Below, piece after piece: positions 44,748 to 52,685 of a stretch of DNA of 64,000 bases. The DNA lies in assembly GCA_020073345.1 (NCBI GenBank), contig JAIQFI010000013.1:1-64000 (forward strand), read 5' to 3'. Origin of the DNA: Terriglobia bacterium (GTDB taxonomy: Bacteria; Acidobacteriota; Terriglobia; Bryobacterales; Bryobacteraceae). The notes beneath the pieces were generated by a model that was not told where the DNA came from, searched no databases, and saw only the letters and a list, made by a program, of their open reading frames with translations. The position numbers and the translations under genes were made by a program. Within the stretch, counting starts at the first letter, position 1. Every line of letters begins with the position of its first letter.

Positions 44748-47700
44748 CTAGTTCTTTCTGGACCGCTTCAGATCCTCGGCCCAGCCCGGGATCACGTTTA
44801 ATTGCCGGCCCACGACGTCCTGCGCCTTGTCCTCGACCATCAAGAATCGCTGGCCGTCGGCAGTGACGTCATAGTTCGCTGAAGTGGGACCGGACATGCC
44901 GCAGGAGGAGCCGACGCCCGCCAGATAGTGACCTTTCCAAAGCACGTTGGGCTTGGAGACGCCGAGCTTCATGGGGTCGGTGATGGTCACCGCCATCATC
45001 TGGTCGCCGTTGCGATAGTAGATCTCCCCGCCCTTGGGTCGCCACACCGGATCCGTGCCACCGTTGGTCGAAATCTGAACGGTCGGGCCGGGGCCGGGAA
45101 ACGCCATCGCATAGACCTCAGGGTGGCCCGATTCGTCGGAGGAGTACGCGAGCCATTTCCCGTCAGGTGAAAACTTCGGTGATCCCTCGGCGAACCGCGA
45201 GTTGAGCAGAGCACGAGGCTTGCGGTCGCCGTCCATCGGAAGCACGTAGACGTCAACCGCGTTCTGAGGCTCGTTCATTTGCGTGAAGGCCAGTGTCTTG
45301 CCGTCCGGCGACCAAGATTCCGGACTCTGCATGCTGCCGATGTCGGTCAGCAATTCGGGCGGGCTGCTGCGATCCACGGGCATCGACCACATCGTCATGG
45401 TTCCGGTTTTCCAAGAGCGGAACGTGATGCGGTCCCCCTTGGGAGTCCACATTGGCCAGTGGCTGGCGCCGTCGAAGGTGAGTTTGGTAAGCGCGCCACG
45501 AGAAAAATCGTAGGCATAGAAATCGTGCGCGGGACCTTCTACCTCGATCGCCAGTTGCCGTTCATCAGGTGAAAGCCTGGGATGCAGATAAGAGCGCACC
45601 GGCAGAGGCAGCGGCGTGGCACCACCTTTGCGGTCCACCCAAATCGGCACGCGCTGGCCGCCTTCCACTCCGCCCGCGGCGTACACAAGACTACCATCGG
45701 AGGAAATCGAAAAGGCAGCCATCCCGGTATTGGAGCTCATGAAAACGCCGTCCAGCACCGGAACGGGCGGACCTGTGACCTCTAACTTGCGCAGATTGAA
45801 TGGCACGGCCATTAGCTTTCCTTCGCGGGCGTACACCAGATGGCCGGAAGGAGAATAGCGCGCGCTGGAGCCACCTTCCAGGATGGTTTTCTTTTCGCCG
45901 GTCTCCAGCGATAACACTGCGATGCGTCCGTTGTCATACGACTCGGTGTCTTCCGTACTGATCGTGAACAGGATGGCCTTACCGCCGGGCAGAAAGGAAG
46001 GATGCCGGTAGAAGCGCTCGCCGTTTTTTTCATCGACCTTGAGCAGCAATTTCGGATCGCCGCCTGCGGCGGAAACACGGAACAGATCGAACCAGGCGAA
46101 GACGATGGTGTCATCCGGGCCCCACGCGGCTCCGGAGACGCCGCTCTCTGCACCACAGATCTTCACTGGTGCTCCACCGCTTAAAGCGACCTTGCGCAGC
46201 GTCCGCGTGGGCGCGTGCCAAAATCCAAGCCATTTGCCGTCGGGCGAGAAGAAGGGTGCGTCACCCATCGCTCCCTCGATGGGCCTGGCCTCTTGCTGAT
46301 CGATGGGCCGGACATAGATCTGAGAGCCCATCATGGACGACATGGCCGGCATCGGCATCGATGGCATCGGCATAGACGGAGAAGCGGTTGACGGCATCGT
46401 GCCTCTGCTTGTGTCTGGACTCTGGCTCATGCCGGGAGCTTGACCCATACCGGAGCTTTTCGCCATCGTCGAACCCATGCCCGAGCCTTTGCCCGCGTCC
46501 GAACTCATCCCGGAGCTTTGTGTGGGCATCGCTGCGCTCTGGCTCTGCGGCATGGTCCCGGGCATGGAGATCGCCGCAGCCTGATCCATCGTCTTCGTGG
46601 CCCCGTAGGCGATCAAAGTTCCGTCCGGAGAAAACGCCACTTGCGAAGAGTGTGTGGGCGGGATCGATTCGCCGGCACGCAGATCGATACTGAATCGCGG
46701 GGCGCGCGGGGGCGTCGAAGTCGCTCGGTCGAAATAGAAGAACAGCCCGGCGCCCGCGGCAATCAGAACGCCGAGCGCCGATCCAGCCGCCACGGGCACG
46801 GTTATCTTGCGATGACTGGCGGGAGCCGCCGCAACTGCTCTCCCGGCCGTTCCGGTTCGGGCCGTCACGGCGTCCGTCAGGACTTTTTCCAGTTCGATGC
46901 GTGCCTCTCCAATGTCCCGCAAGCGCCGCAGAGGATCTTTTTCGAGGCAACGCTCGAGCACCGCCCGAACACCGTCTGGCGTGGACGCGGGCAGAGCCTC
47001 CCAGTCGGGTGGGTCGTTCAGAATGGCAGTGAGGTACTCCGTACTGGTCGCCCCCCGGAATGCCTTGCGCCTGGCGACCACTTCATAGAGCACGCAGCCG
47101 AACGACCAGATGTCCGTACGCTTGTCGAGGGGCTTGCCTCGGGCTTGCTCGGGGCTCATGTAGGCCGCGGTTCCCAACACGGTCCCTGCCCGGGTCATTT
47201 CGTCAGTGATGGTTTCAGCTTCTGATCCCACCGTCGAAGACGCGGACTGAAGGGATTTGGCCAAGCCGAAGTCCAGCAGTTTGACCCGGCCCTCGGGTGT
47301 GACCATGACATTGGCCGGTTTCAGATCGCGGTGGACAATTGCTTTTTCGTGTGCGTACTCCAGCGCCTCCGCGATCTGCGCGCAATAGCGCAGTCCTTCC
47401 TTCATGTCCACCTGGCCGCCGGCCAGTTTCTGAGCGAGAGTTTGGCCAGGAACCAGCTCCATCACCAGATAGTGGACGCCCTCAGAGTCTTCCAGTCCGT
47501 GTATTCCGGCGATATTGGGATGATTCAGGGCCGCCAGCATGCGCGCTTCACGCTGAAACCGGATGAGCCGTTCGGAGTCCCCGGCGAACCTTTCCGGAAG
47601 AACCTTGATCGCAACAGGGCGGTCCAACTTGCTGTCCCGTGCTCGATAAACAACGCCCATGCCGCCGCTTCCGAGAGTCCCTTCGATACTATAGCCACCG

Positions 47701-47945
47701 AGTTTTGAGCCGGCGCTCAGCAGTGCCGGGATGGAGTTCCCGAGCCTGCTCGCTTCGTCTTCCCACGCCGGACGTTCCAAAAACTGGGCCGCGGAACTCG
47801 GCTGACTCAGCAGGGACTCGACGTCGCGGAGCAGCTCGTCATCGCCCTGGCACGCTTCCACAAGAAAGCGCGCGCGCTTGCCTGGCTCCTTCTGCAGAGC
47901 CTCGTGGTAGATCTTCTCTACCTGGCGCCAGCGTTCCGAGTTCAT
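44748..47945 (-). CDS. Receptor Ser/Thr kinase with PD40 propeller and Met-rich insertion
   Basis: The 1065-residue protein has an N-terminal segment common to such kinases (NSERWRQVEKIYHEALQ), a Hanks kinase (about 85-350: LGSGGMGVVYRARD, VAIKVL, HRDLKPANVMV, DFGLAK, SPEQARG), a membrane helix (about 383-404) and an extracytoplasmic PD40 propeller (SPDGTLIAY, SPDGKWLGF, SPDGKTLAF, SPDGKWLAY). The first propeller blade is interrupted by a Met/Ser-rich stretch (about 453-541) with many MP, GM and MxxM steps. Likely senses an envelope signal. Metal binding by the insertion is inference. An ECF sigma gene nearby is a probable partner. Confidence 0.85.
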   Translation of the reverse strand: MNSERWRQVEKIYHEALQKEPGKRARFLVEACQGDDELLRDVESLLSQPSSAAQFLERPAWEDEASRLGNSIPALLSAGSKLGGYSIEGTLGSGGMGVVYRARDSKLDRPVAIKVLPERFAGDSERLIRFQREARMLAALNHPNIAGIHGLEDSEGVHYLVMELVPGQTLAQKLAGGQVDMKEGLRYCAQIAEALEYAHEKAIVHRDLKPANVMVTPEGRVKLLDFGLAKSLQSASSTVGSEAETITDEMTRAGTVLGTAAYMSPEQARGKPLDKRTDIWSFGCVLYEVVARRKAFRGATSTEYLTAILNDPPDWEALPASTPDGVRAVLERCLEKDPLRRLRDIGEARIELEKVLTDAVTARTGTAGRAVAAAPASHRKITVPVAAGSALGVLIAAGAGLFFYFDRATSTPPRAPRFSIDLRAGESIPPTHSSQVAFSPDGTLIAYGATKTMDQAAAISMPGTMPQSQSAAMPTQSSGMSSDAGKGSGMGSTMAKSSGMGQAPGMSQSPDTSRGTMPSTASPSMPMPSMPMPAMSSMMGSQIYVRPIDQQEARPIEGAMGDAPFFSPDGKWLGFWHAPTRTLRKVALSGGAPVKICGAESGVSGAAWGPDDTIVFAWFDLFRVSAAGGDPKLLLKVDEKNGERFYRHPSFLPGGKAILFTISTEDTESYDNGRIAVLSLETGEKKTILEGGSSARYSPSGHLVYAREGKLMAVPFNLRKLEVTGPPVPVLDGVFMSSNTGMAAFSISSDGSLVYAAGGVEGGQRVPIWVDRKGGATPLPLPVRSYLHPRLSPDERQLAIEVEGPAHDFYAYDFSRGALTKLTFDGASHWPMWTPKGDRITFRSWKTGTMTMWSMPVDRSSPPELLTDIGSMQSPESWSPDGKTLAFTQMNEPQNAVDVYVLPMDGDRKPRALLNSRFAEGSPKFSPDGKWLAYSSDESGHPEVYAMAFPGPGPTVQISTNGGTDPVWRPKGGEIYYRNGDQMMAVTITDPMKLGVSKPNVLWKGHYLAGVGSSCGMSGPTSANYDVTADGQRFLMVEDKAQDVVGRQLNVIPGWAEDLKRSRKN
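46322..46590 (-). other. Met/Ser-rich insertion within the kinase propeller
   Basis: About 89 codons with around 20 Met, in patterns such as SMPMPSMPMPAMSSMMG and SSGMGQAPGM. The flanks are normal PD40 sequence, so this is an insertion. Similar Met-rich tracts bind Cu(I) or Ag(I) in CusA/CueO-type proteins. Confidence 0.7.
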
Positions 47946-48065
47946 GGTGGTCTATCTCCGGAAAATTATAACGCTGCTAGTAACGGAGCGCATCGGGGTG
48001 CCTTCGGGACAAAGAGTCGTACTCGCACCGCGAGATTGCGTTCACGGCTTCCAAGGTAAAGCTCG

Positions 48066-48845
48066 CTAGCGTTTGGCTGCCACGAGATTGTGGGAGTAGG
48101 CGTATCCCAATGCTGCGACGGGTGTCAAGATGCCCGTCCTGGTATCGACTGTATAGAGATCCGAGACCGGCGTCTTGAAGTCGCTGGCATATAGCTTCTT
48201 ATCTTCCAAGCCGAACGCGAGCCCCATGATGGCGCTGCCGCCCACGAAATCGGCCACCTTGGTGGCCGCGGCCGTCTTTCGGTCGATGGTATACAGGGCT
48301 AGACTCGTTGCGCCGTACATCGTTCCCCCGCGGTCAAACGCGAAGTCCATGAAGAACGCTGGGGCGCTTGTCGAACCGATGCGTGTAAACGCTCCGGTGC
48401 TTGCATCGACCGTATAGAGCGAGTTGAAGGTCGGCGAACTCGGGTTCGAATCACCCACCGCATACAGGGTCCCATCAGGGGCGAACTTCATCGCCATGAC
48501 CGTGAGGCCGTTGACAACCGTTCCGAAAGGTTTGGCGGAGCCAGTTGCAAGGTCGATCATCGCGAGCTGCTGCGGCCCGGGGGAACCGAAGCCGGGTCCG
48601 CACATGCTGTTTAGAGCGCCTGACGGCGAGAGTGCCATGGAAATACACCCAACGGTCCCAGTCTGGCCGATGAGTTTGGTCGTGATCTTGCCTGCTTCCT
48701 GCACGTCGACTTGGATCAGTTTCGTTCCCATTTCGGCGCTCGCGTACAACCTGTCGGGAGCCCGGCGGCAACCTCCCGCAGCAGCGCACAACACCATCGC
48801 CAGCGCCATTGCTAGCAGCGCACGGCTGTTCGTTTGGATATTCAC
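48066..48845 (-). CDS. Exported beta-propeller-like protein, possible lipoprotein
   Basis: The GTG at 48845 has a good GGGAGGA site and gives 259 residues with a signal sequence (LLAMALAMVLCAAAGGC) that may carry a lipid-attachment Cys. The body shows repeated LYTVD-A/R-TG motifs (NSLYTVDASTGAFTRIG, LALYTIDRKTAAATKV, DLYTVDTRTGILTP), typical of beta-propellers of the DUF4394/PQQ-like kind. No enzymatic motif is seen. It lies between the kinase and the divergent sigma gene. Confidence 0.65.
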   Translation of the reverse strand: MNIQTNSRALLAMALAMVLCAAAGGCRRAPDRLYASAEMGTKLIQVDVQEAGKITTKLIGQTGTVGCISMALSPSGALNSMCGPGFGSPGPQQLAMIDLATGSAKPFGTVVNGLTVMAMKFAPDGTLYAVGDSNPSSPTFNSLYTVDASTGAFTRIGSTSAPAFFMDFAFDRGGTMYGATSLALYTIDRKTAAATKVADFVGGSAIMGLAFGLEDKKLYASDFKTPVSDLYTVDTRTGILTPVAALGYAYSHNLVAAKR

Positions 48846-48963
48846 TGGATTCCTCCCAATTTTATGTGCTGAAATGATCACCGGACCCACTAGCCAGGAA
48901 ATTGCGACCGCCAAGACCTAGCTAGTCGCCTCTGACTCTAATACCGGGAAACGCCGTCAAGAG

Positions 48964-49596
48964 ATGTCATCACAGTCGGAATTTCTTATCCTGGAACGGA
49001 TGCCTAAATCTCCCCACGAGGTCAGCGAGCTGCTGGCGGCCTGGAGCACGGGTGACGAGGAAGCCTTTAATCATCTCGTACCTATAATTTACGAGGATTT
49101 GCGGCGGATGGCGAGGAAGCATTTAGCCCGCCGCGGCGGCCGTCAGGAGCTGGAATCCGGCACGCTGGTGCACGAGGCGTACCTCAAGCTGATTCACGCG
49201 CGCGGAATCCAGTGCGAGCATCGGGCCCATTTCTTTGCCTTGTGCGCGCAGATAATCCGCCGCATTCTGGTGGATCATGCGCGCAAGCACGGGTCGGCGA
49301 AGCGTGGCGGGGATTGCGTGCAGGTATCTCTGGATGACGCCCGGGCCGTCAAACCATCAGGCCGCGTGGAGGTGCTGGCGCTGGATGAGGCGCTGTCATC
49401 CTTGTCCAAATTCGACGTTCGCAGGGGGAGGGTCGTGGAATTACGGTACTTCGGTGGCTTGAGCGTGGAGGAAACGGCTGAAGTCCTGCACATCTCGGTC
49501 GAAACTGTCATACGGGATTGGAAGCTTGCCAAAGCGTGGCTGTTTCATGAGCTGACCCGCCGCCCGGACGCCGCGGCTCCGCTTCAAGCGAAATGA
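48964..49596 (+). CDS. ECF-type RNA polymerase sigma factor (TIGR02999-like)
   Basis: The 210-residue protein has sigma region 2 (EEAFNHLVPIIYEDLRRMARKHLAR, then ALVHEAYLKLI-type sequence and IIRRILVDHARKHG) and region 4 (RRGRVVELRYFGGLSVEETAEVLHISVETVIRDWKLAKAWL). This is the group of sigma factors often found beside Acidobacteria/Planctomycetes receptor kinases. The kinase at 44.7-47.9 kb is the likely partner. The true start may be the ATG at 49000. An anti-sigma protein is not visible, which fits control by phosphorylation (inference). Confidence 0.88.
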   Translation: MSSQSEFLILERMPKSPHEVSELLAAWSTGDEEAFNHLVPIIYEDLRRMARKHLARRGGRQELESGTLVHEAYLKLIHARGIQCEHRAHFFALCAQIIRRILVDHARKHGSAKRGGDCVQVSLDDARAVKPSGRVEVLALDEALSSLSKFDVRRGRVVELRYFGGLSVEETAEVLHISVETVIRDWKLAKAWLFHELTRRPDAAAPLQAK

Positions 49597-49709
49597 ACGG
49601 CGATGGACTACGCGCCGCGTTTTGGGACAGGGCAAATCCCTACTCGCATGTAGTTCTGGGTTCGTGGTTGATGTTCCCGCCGCGCAGAGTGTTCGCGTGA
49701 CGTGAGCTT

Positions 49710-49729
49710 CCGATATTGCTCCCTATCGG
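49710..49729 (+). repeat. dif-like site 7
   Basis: CCGATAT TGCTCC CTATCGG: 6 of 7 arm positions pair around a 6-bp spacer. It follows GAGCTT, as at site 9 (TAGCTT). Confidence 0.6.
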
Positions 49730-49838
49730 GCTGTTCCTGATCAAGCTGTTTGCGGTACCAAAAGGTATTGGTGACGGTTTCGTCACGCCTTGATCCACTA
49801 CATTTGGCGGGTGATAAGCGTTAAGTCCCCATCGCGTT

Positions 49839-49858
49839 CCGAAAGGGAATCCTTTTGG
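49839..49858. repeat. CCGAAAGG hairpin A
   Basis: CCGAAAGG GAAT CCTTTTGG (one mismatch in the arms). A stronger relative lies at 62954-62975. Both are within about 150 bp of dif-like sites. Confidence 0.5.
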
Positions 49859-50016
49859 CACGAGTGCCGGGCAGTCCGAAAAGGATTACTTCCGGATACG
49901 GCTTAATACAGGACTGACCAATGGGGGCGGCTGAGGGCGACTGCGCAAGCCTGACCGTTTCCTGACACAACTCCAACTGATATCAGACTGGCGATCGCCT
50001 ATAATAAAGTGCGATT

Positions 50017-51936
50017 TTGGGCGCTCCACGCAAGCTTCAGTTCGCGTTCCTTGCCATCATGCTGTTGCTGGTGGCAACCTTGGGCTGGCTGGCCTGGCGG
50101 CTACTCGCGCAAGATCGGCAGCTCTTCGTGCAACGGCTTGCCGATCAGCGGGAGACCGCGGCAGATCTGGCCGTCTCCGCGTTGGAAAAACGTCTTTCGG
50201 GAGTCGAACAGGATCTTGACCGCACACTTATCGCCAGTGACACACCAAGCAAGCTTGCTTTGCCAGGCGGCGCCATCCTCGTTCAGTTCCAGCCGGGATC
50301 CGTTCGCGTAAGGCCGGAGAACGGCCTACTCTACCATCCCGACCTGGGAGAAGCCCCAGAGGCTCCGGCCGCATTGTTCGCGACCGCCGACGATCTGGAA
50401 TTCAAGAAACGCGATTATTCCGGCGCCATCGCCGCCCTGCGTGCGCTCGCCACTTCGAGCGATCCCGAGACCCAGGCGGCCGCCCTGGTGCGCGTGGCGC
50501 GCAACTATCTCAAGAGTGGGCAGTCGCAAGAATCCCTGAAGACTTACGCGCGCCTGTCCGCCCTGGGGACTGTTCCCGTTGGCCGAATGCCGGCAGCCCT
50601 GGCGGCTCGCGCCGGTGCTCTTGCAGTCCTCGAGCAGGAGAAGAACCAAGCGCCTCTTCTCAATGCGGCCCGCGAGCTGAATCGCGAGCTGAACTCCGGC
50701 CAGTGGCCGATTTCTTTCGCGACATATGAATACCTGTCAGACGAAGTGAGACGTTCTCTGCCGGAAGCAGAACGCCAAGTCGAGCCGCGTGCGGCGCTAG
50801 CAGAAGGAGTTTCGTGGCTCTGGGAAAACCGGGAACAGACTCACGGAGGTCGCGAGAGCCTGACCACCCCTTCCGGTAGCGTCATGCTGTTGTGGCGGGT
50901 CTCCGGCTCAACTCTGGCCGGACTTGCCGCTGGGAACGATTACCTCGAAAACCGGTGGCTCGCTGAGATGAAGCCAATGCTCGATGCCCGGCATGTCCGG
51001 CTCGTCCTCACCAATGCCGACGGGCGCATCGTTTTGGGTAATGTCCCTAGTGCCGGCAGCCGTTCCGCCATTCGGCTGGCATCTTTCACCCAATTGCCGT
51101 GGACACTTCAAGTGTTTAACGTGGTCGAGGATGATGTTACGTGGCGTTTCCGGCGTAATCTGCTGGTGGCGGGCCTTGGAGTACTTCTGCTGCTGATTCT
51201 GACGGGCGGCTGGTTTATCGGTCGCACCGTGACGCGAGAGCTGGCCGTGGCGCGGCTCCAGTCCGACTTCGTCTCAGCGGTGTCACACGAGTTCCGCACC
51301 CCGCTGACGACGCTCTGCCAGCTCTCCGAGTTGCTGATGAGAGGGCGCGTCGCCAGCGAAACGGACCGAAGGGAATACTACGAGCTTCTGCACCACGAAA
51401 GCCATCGATTGCGACGCCTGGTCGAGTCCCTGTTGAACTTCGGCAGTCTGGAAGCAGGCAAGATGCAGCTGCGTTTCGAGGAAGTGGATGCCGCCGAGCT
51501 GTTGCGCCAGTCGGCCGCCGAGTTCGCCGAGGGGCAGCAGTCGCGTGGTCACCGGTTCGATGTGGTTACCTGCGCCGGTTCGATGGTTCATGCAGACCGC
51601 GAAATTCTGCGCTGCGTATTCTGGAATCTGTTTGAAAACGCCGTAAAATACTCACCGCATGGCGACACCGTTTGGGTGGAACTGGCCCGTCGTGGGAAGC
51701 GAGTTGAGATCGCCGTCCGTGACCAGGGCGTGGGAATCCCCGCCGCTGAACAGCGGCGCATTTTCGAGAAGTTCGTGCGCGGCTCGGCGGCGCGCGCAAG
51801 CGGCATTCGAGGAACGGGCATCGGTCTCGCATTGGCGCGCCAGATGGTGCGTGCTCATGGCGGGGATATTACGCTCGAAAGCGAGCCGGGCCGGGGCAGC
51901 ACCTTCCGCGTCGTGCTGCCGGGTAAGGAAGAATGA
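50017..51936 (+). CDS. Two-component sensor histidine kinase
   Basis: The 639-residue inner-membrane protein has helices at about residues 9-30 and 381-403 with a periplasmic region between them that includes helical, TPR-like sequence. The cytoplasmic part has HisKA with SHEFRTPL (phosphorylated His 424), N box NLFENAVKY (537-545), G1 DQGVGIP and G2 GTGIGLAL. The start is TTG at 50017; a nearby GTG is out of frame. It overlaps the response regulator by 4 bp, so the pair forms an operon. Signal unknown. Confidence 0.93.
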   Translation: MGAPRKLQFAFLAIMLLLVATLGWLAWRLLAQDRQLFVQRLADQRETAADLAVSALEKRLSGVEQDLDRTLIASDTPSKLALPGGAILVQFQPGSVRVRPENGLLYHPDLGEAPEAPAALFATADDLEFKKRDYSGAIAALRALATSSDPETQAAALVRVARNYLKSGQSQESLKTYARLSALGTVPVGRMPAALAARAGALAVLEQEKNQAPLLNAARELNRELNSGQWPISFATYEYLSDEVRRSLPEAERQVEPRAALAEGVSWLWENREQTHGGRESLTTPSGSVMLLWRVSGSTLAGLAAGNDYLENRWLAEMKPMLDARHVRLVLTNADGRIVLGNVPSAGSRSAIRLASFTQLPWTLQVFNVVEDDVTWRFRRNLLVAGLGVLLLLILTGGWFIGRTVTRELAVARLQSDFVSAVSHEFRTPLTTLCQLSELLMRGRVASETDRREYYELLHHESHRLRRLVESLLNFGSLEAGKMQLRFEEVDAAELLRQSAAEFAEGQQSRGHRFDVVTCAGSMVHADREILRCVFWNLFENAVKYSPHGDTVWVELARRGKRVEIAVRDQGVGIPAAEQRRIFEKFVRGSAARASGIRGTGIGLALARQMVRAHGGDITLESEPGRGSTFRVVLPGKEE

Positions 51937-52631
51937 CCACAATCCTGGTAGTCGAAGACGAGCCGGCCATTGCGCTCGGCCTGCGTAACGATCTGACACT
52001 CGAAGGCTACTCGGTGGAGGTGGCCGGAGATGGCGAGACCGCCTCGCGACGCGCCACCGAAACCCCGTTCGACCTGATTCTGTTGGACGTGATGCTGCCG
52101 CGCAAGGATGGTTTCGCGGTGGCTCGCGACCTGCGCCGCGCTGGATTGAAGACTCCCATCATTCTCCTGACTGCGCGCGCCCAGGAGGCCGAAAAGGTGC
52201 TGGGCCTGGAAATCGGCGCCGACGACTATGTGACCAAGCCCTTCAGTCCTCTGGAGCTATGCGCCCGCATCAAGGCCGTTCTCAGGCGGACAGCGGGCGG
52301 CCATCCGGCGCTCTACCGCTTCGGAGCCATCGAAGTGGATTTCGAACGTTTCCAAACGAAACGCGCAGGCCTGGCCGTGGATCTGACGCCGCTCGAATTC
52401 AAAGTACTTGCCACGCTGATCCAAGCGCGCGGCCGTCTGCTCAGCCGCGATCAGTTGATCGGCCAGGTTTGGGGATCGGGCGTTTCCATCACAGACCGCG
52501 TCGTGGACAACCACATCATGAACCTGCGCCGGAAGCTCGAGAACACGCCAGCCGAGCCGCGTTACCTGTTGAGCATGCGCGGTCTCGGCTATCGCTTCGA
52601 GAATCCCGATGAGAACCTGACCGAACTCTGA
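51933..52631 (+). CDS. OmpR/PhoB-family response regulator
   Basis: The 232-residue protein has a receiver domain with acceptor Asp52 (LILLDVMLPRKDG), acidic pocket (VVEDE), Thr/Ser (LTAR) and Lys (VTKPFSPLEL). The C-terminal winged helix (about 130-225) shows LTPLEFKVLATLIQARGRLLSR and NHIMNLRRKLE. It is the cognate partner of the preceding histidine kinase (overlapping ATGA). It probably controls neighbouring genes such as the PD40 protein, but no binding site could be read. Confidence 0.95.
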   Translation: MTTILVVEDEPAIALGLRNDLTLEGYSVEVAGDGETASRRATETPFDLILLDVMLPRKDGFAVARDLRRAGLKTPIILLTARAQEAEKVLGLEIGADDYVTKPFSPLELCARIKAVLRRTAGGHPALYRFGAIEVDFERFQTKRAGLAVDLTPLEFKVLATLIQARGRLLSRDQLIGQVWGSGVSITDRVVDNHIMNLRRKLENTPAEPRYLLSMRGLGYRFENPDENLTEL

Positions 52632-52685
52632 TTGACTCCTGGTGATCGCCAGACCCCGTCCCTCTAAGCTTCTTGTGGAGGCAAT

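Larger units (their letters stand above)
49597..50016. other. Gap with dif-like site 7 and a hairpin
   Basis: No gene. Contains site 7 (49710-49729), an inverted repeat GTGACG GTTT CGTCAC-like (49771-49786), and the CCGAAAGG hairpin at 49839-49858 that resembles one at 62954-62975. Promoter for the two-component genes expected near 49950-50010. Confidence 0.45.

Noticed and set aside
44351-44751. Small open frames between DUF2188 and the kinase
   Set aside because: They overlap a dif-like site and show no family or start signals.
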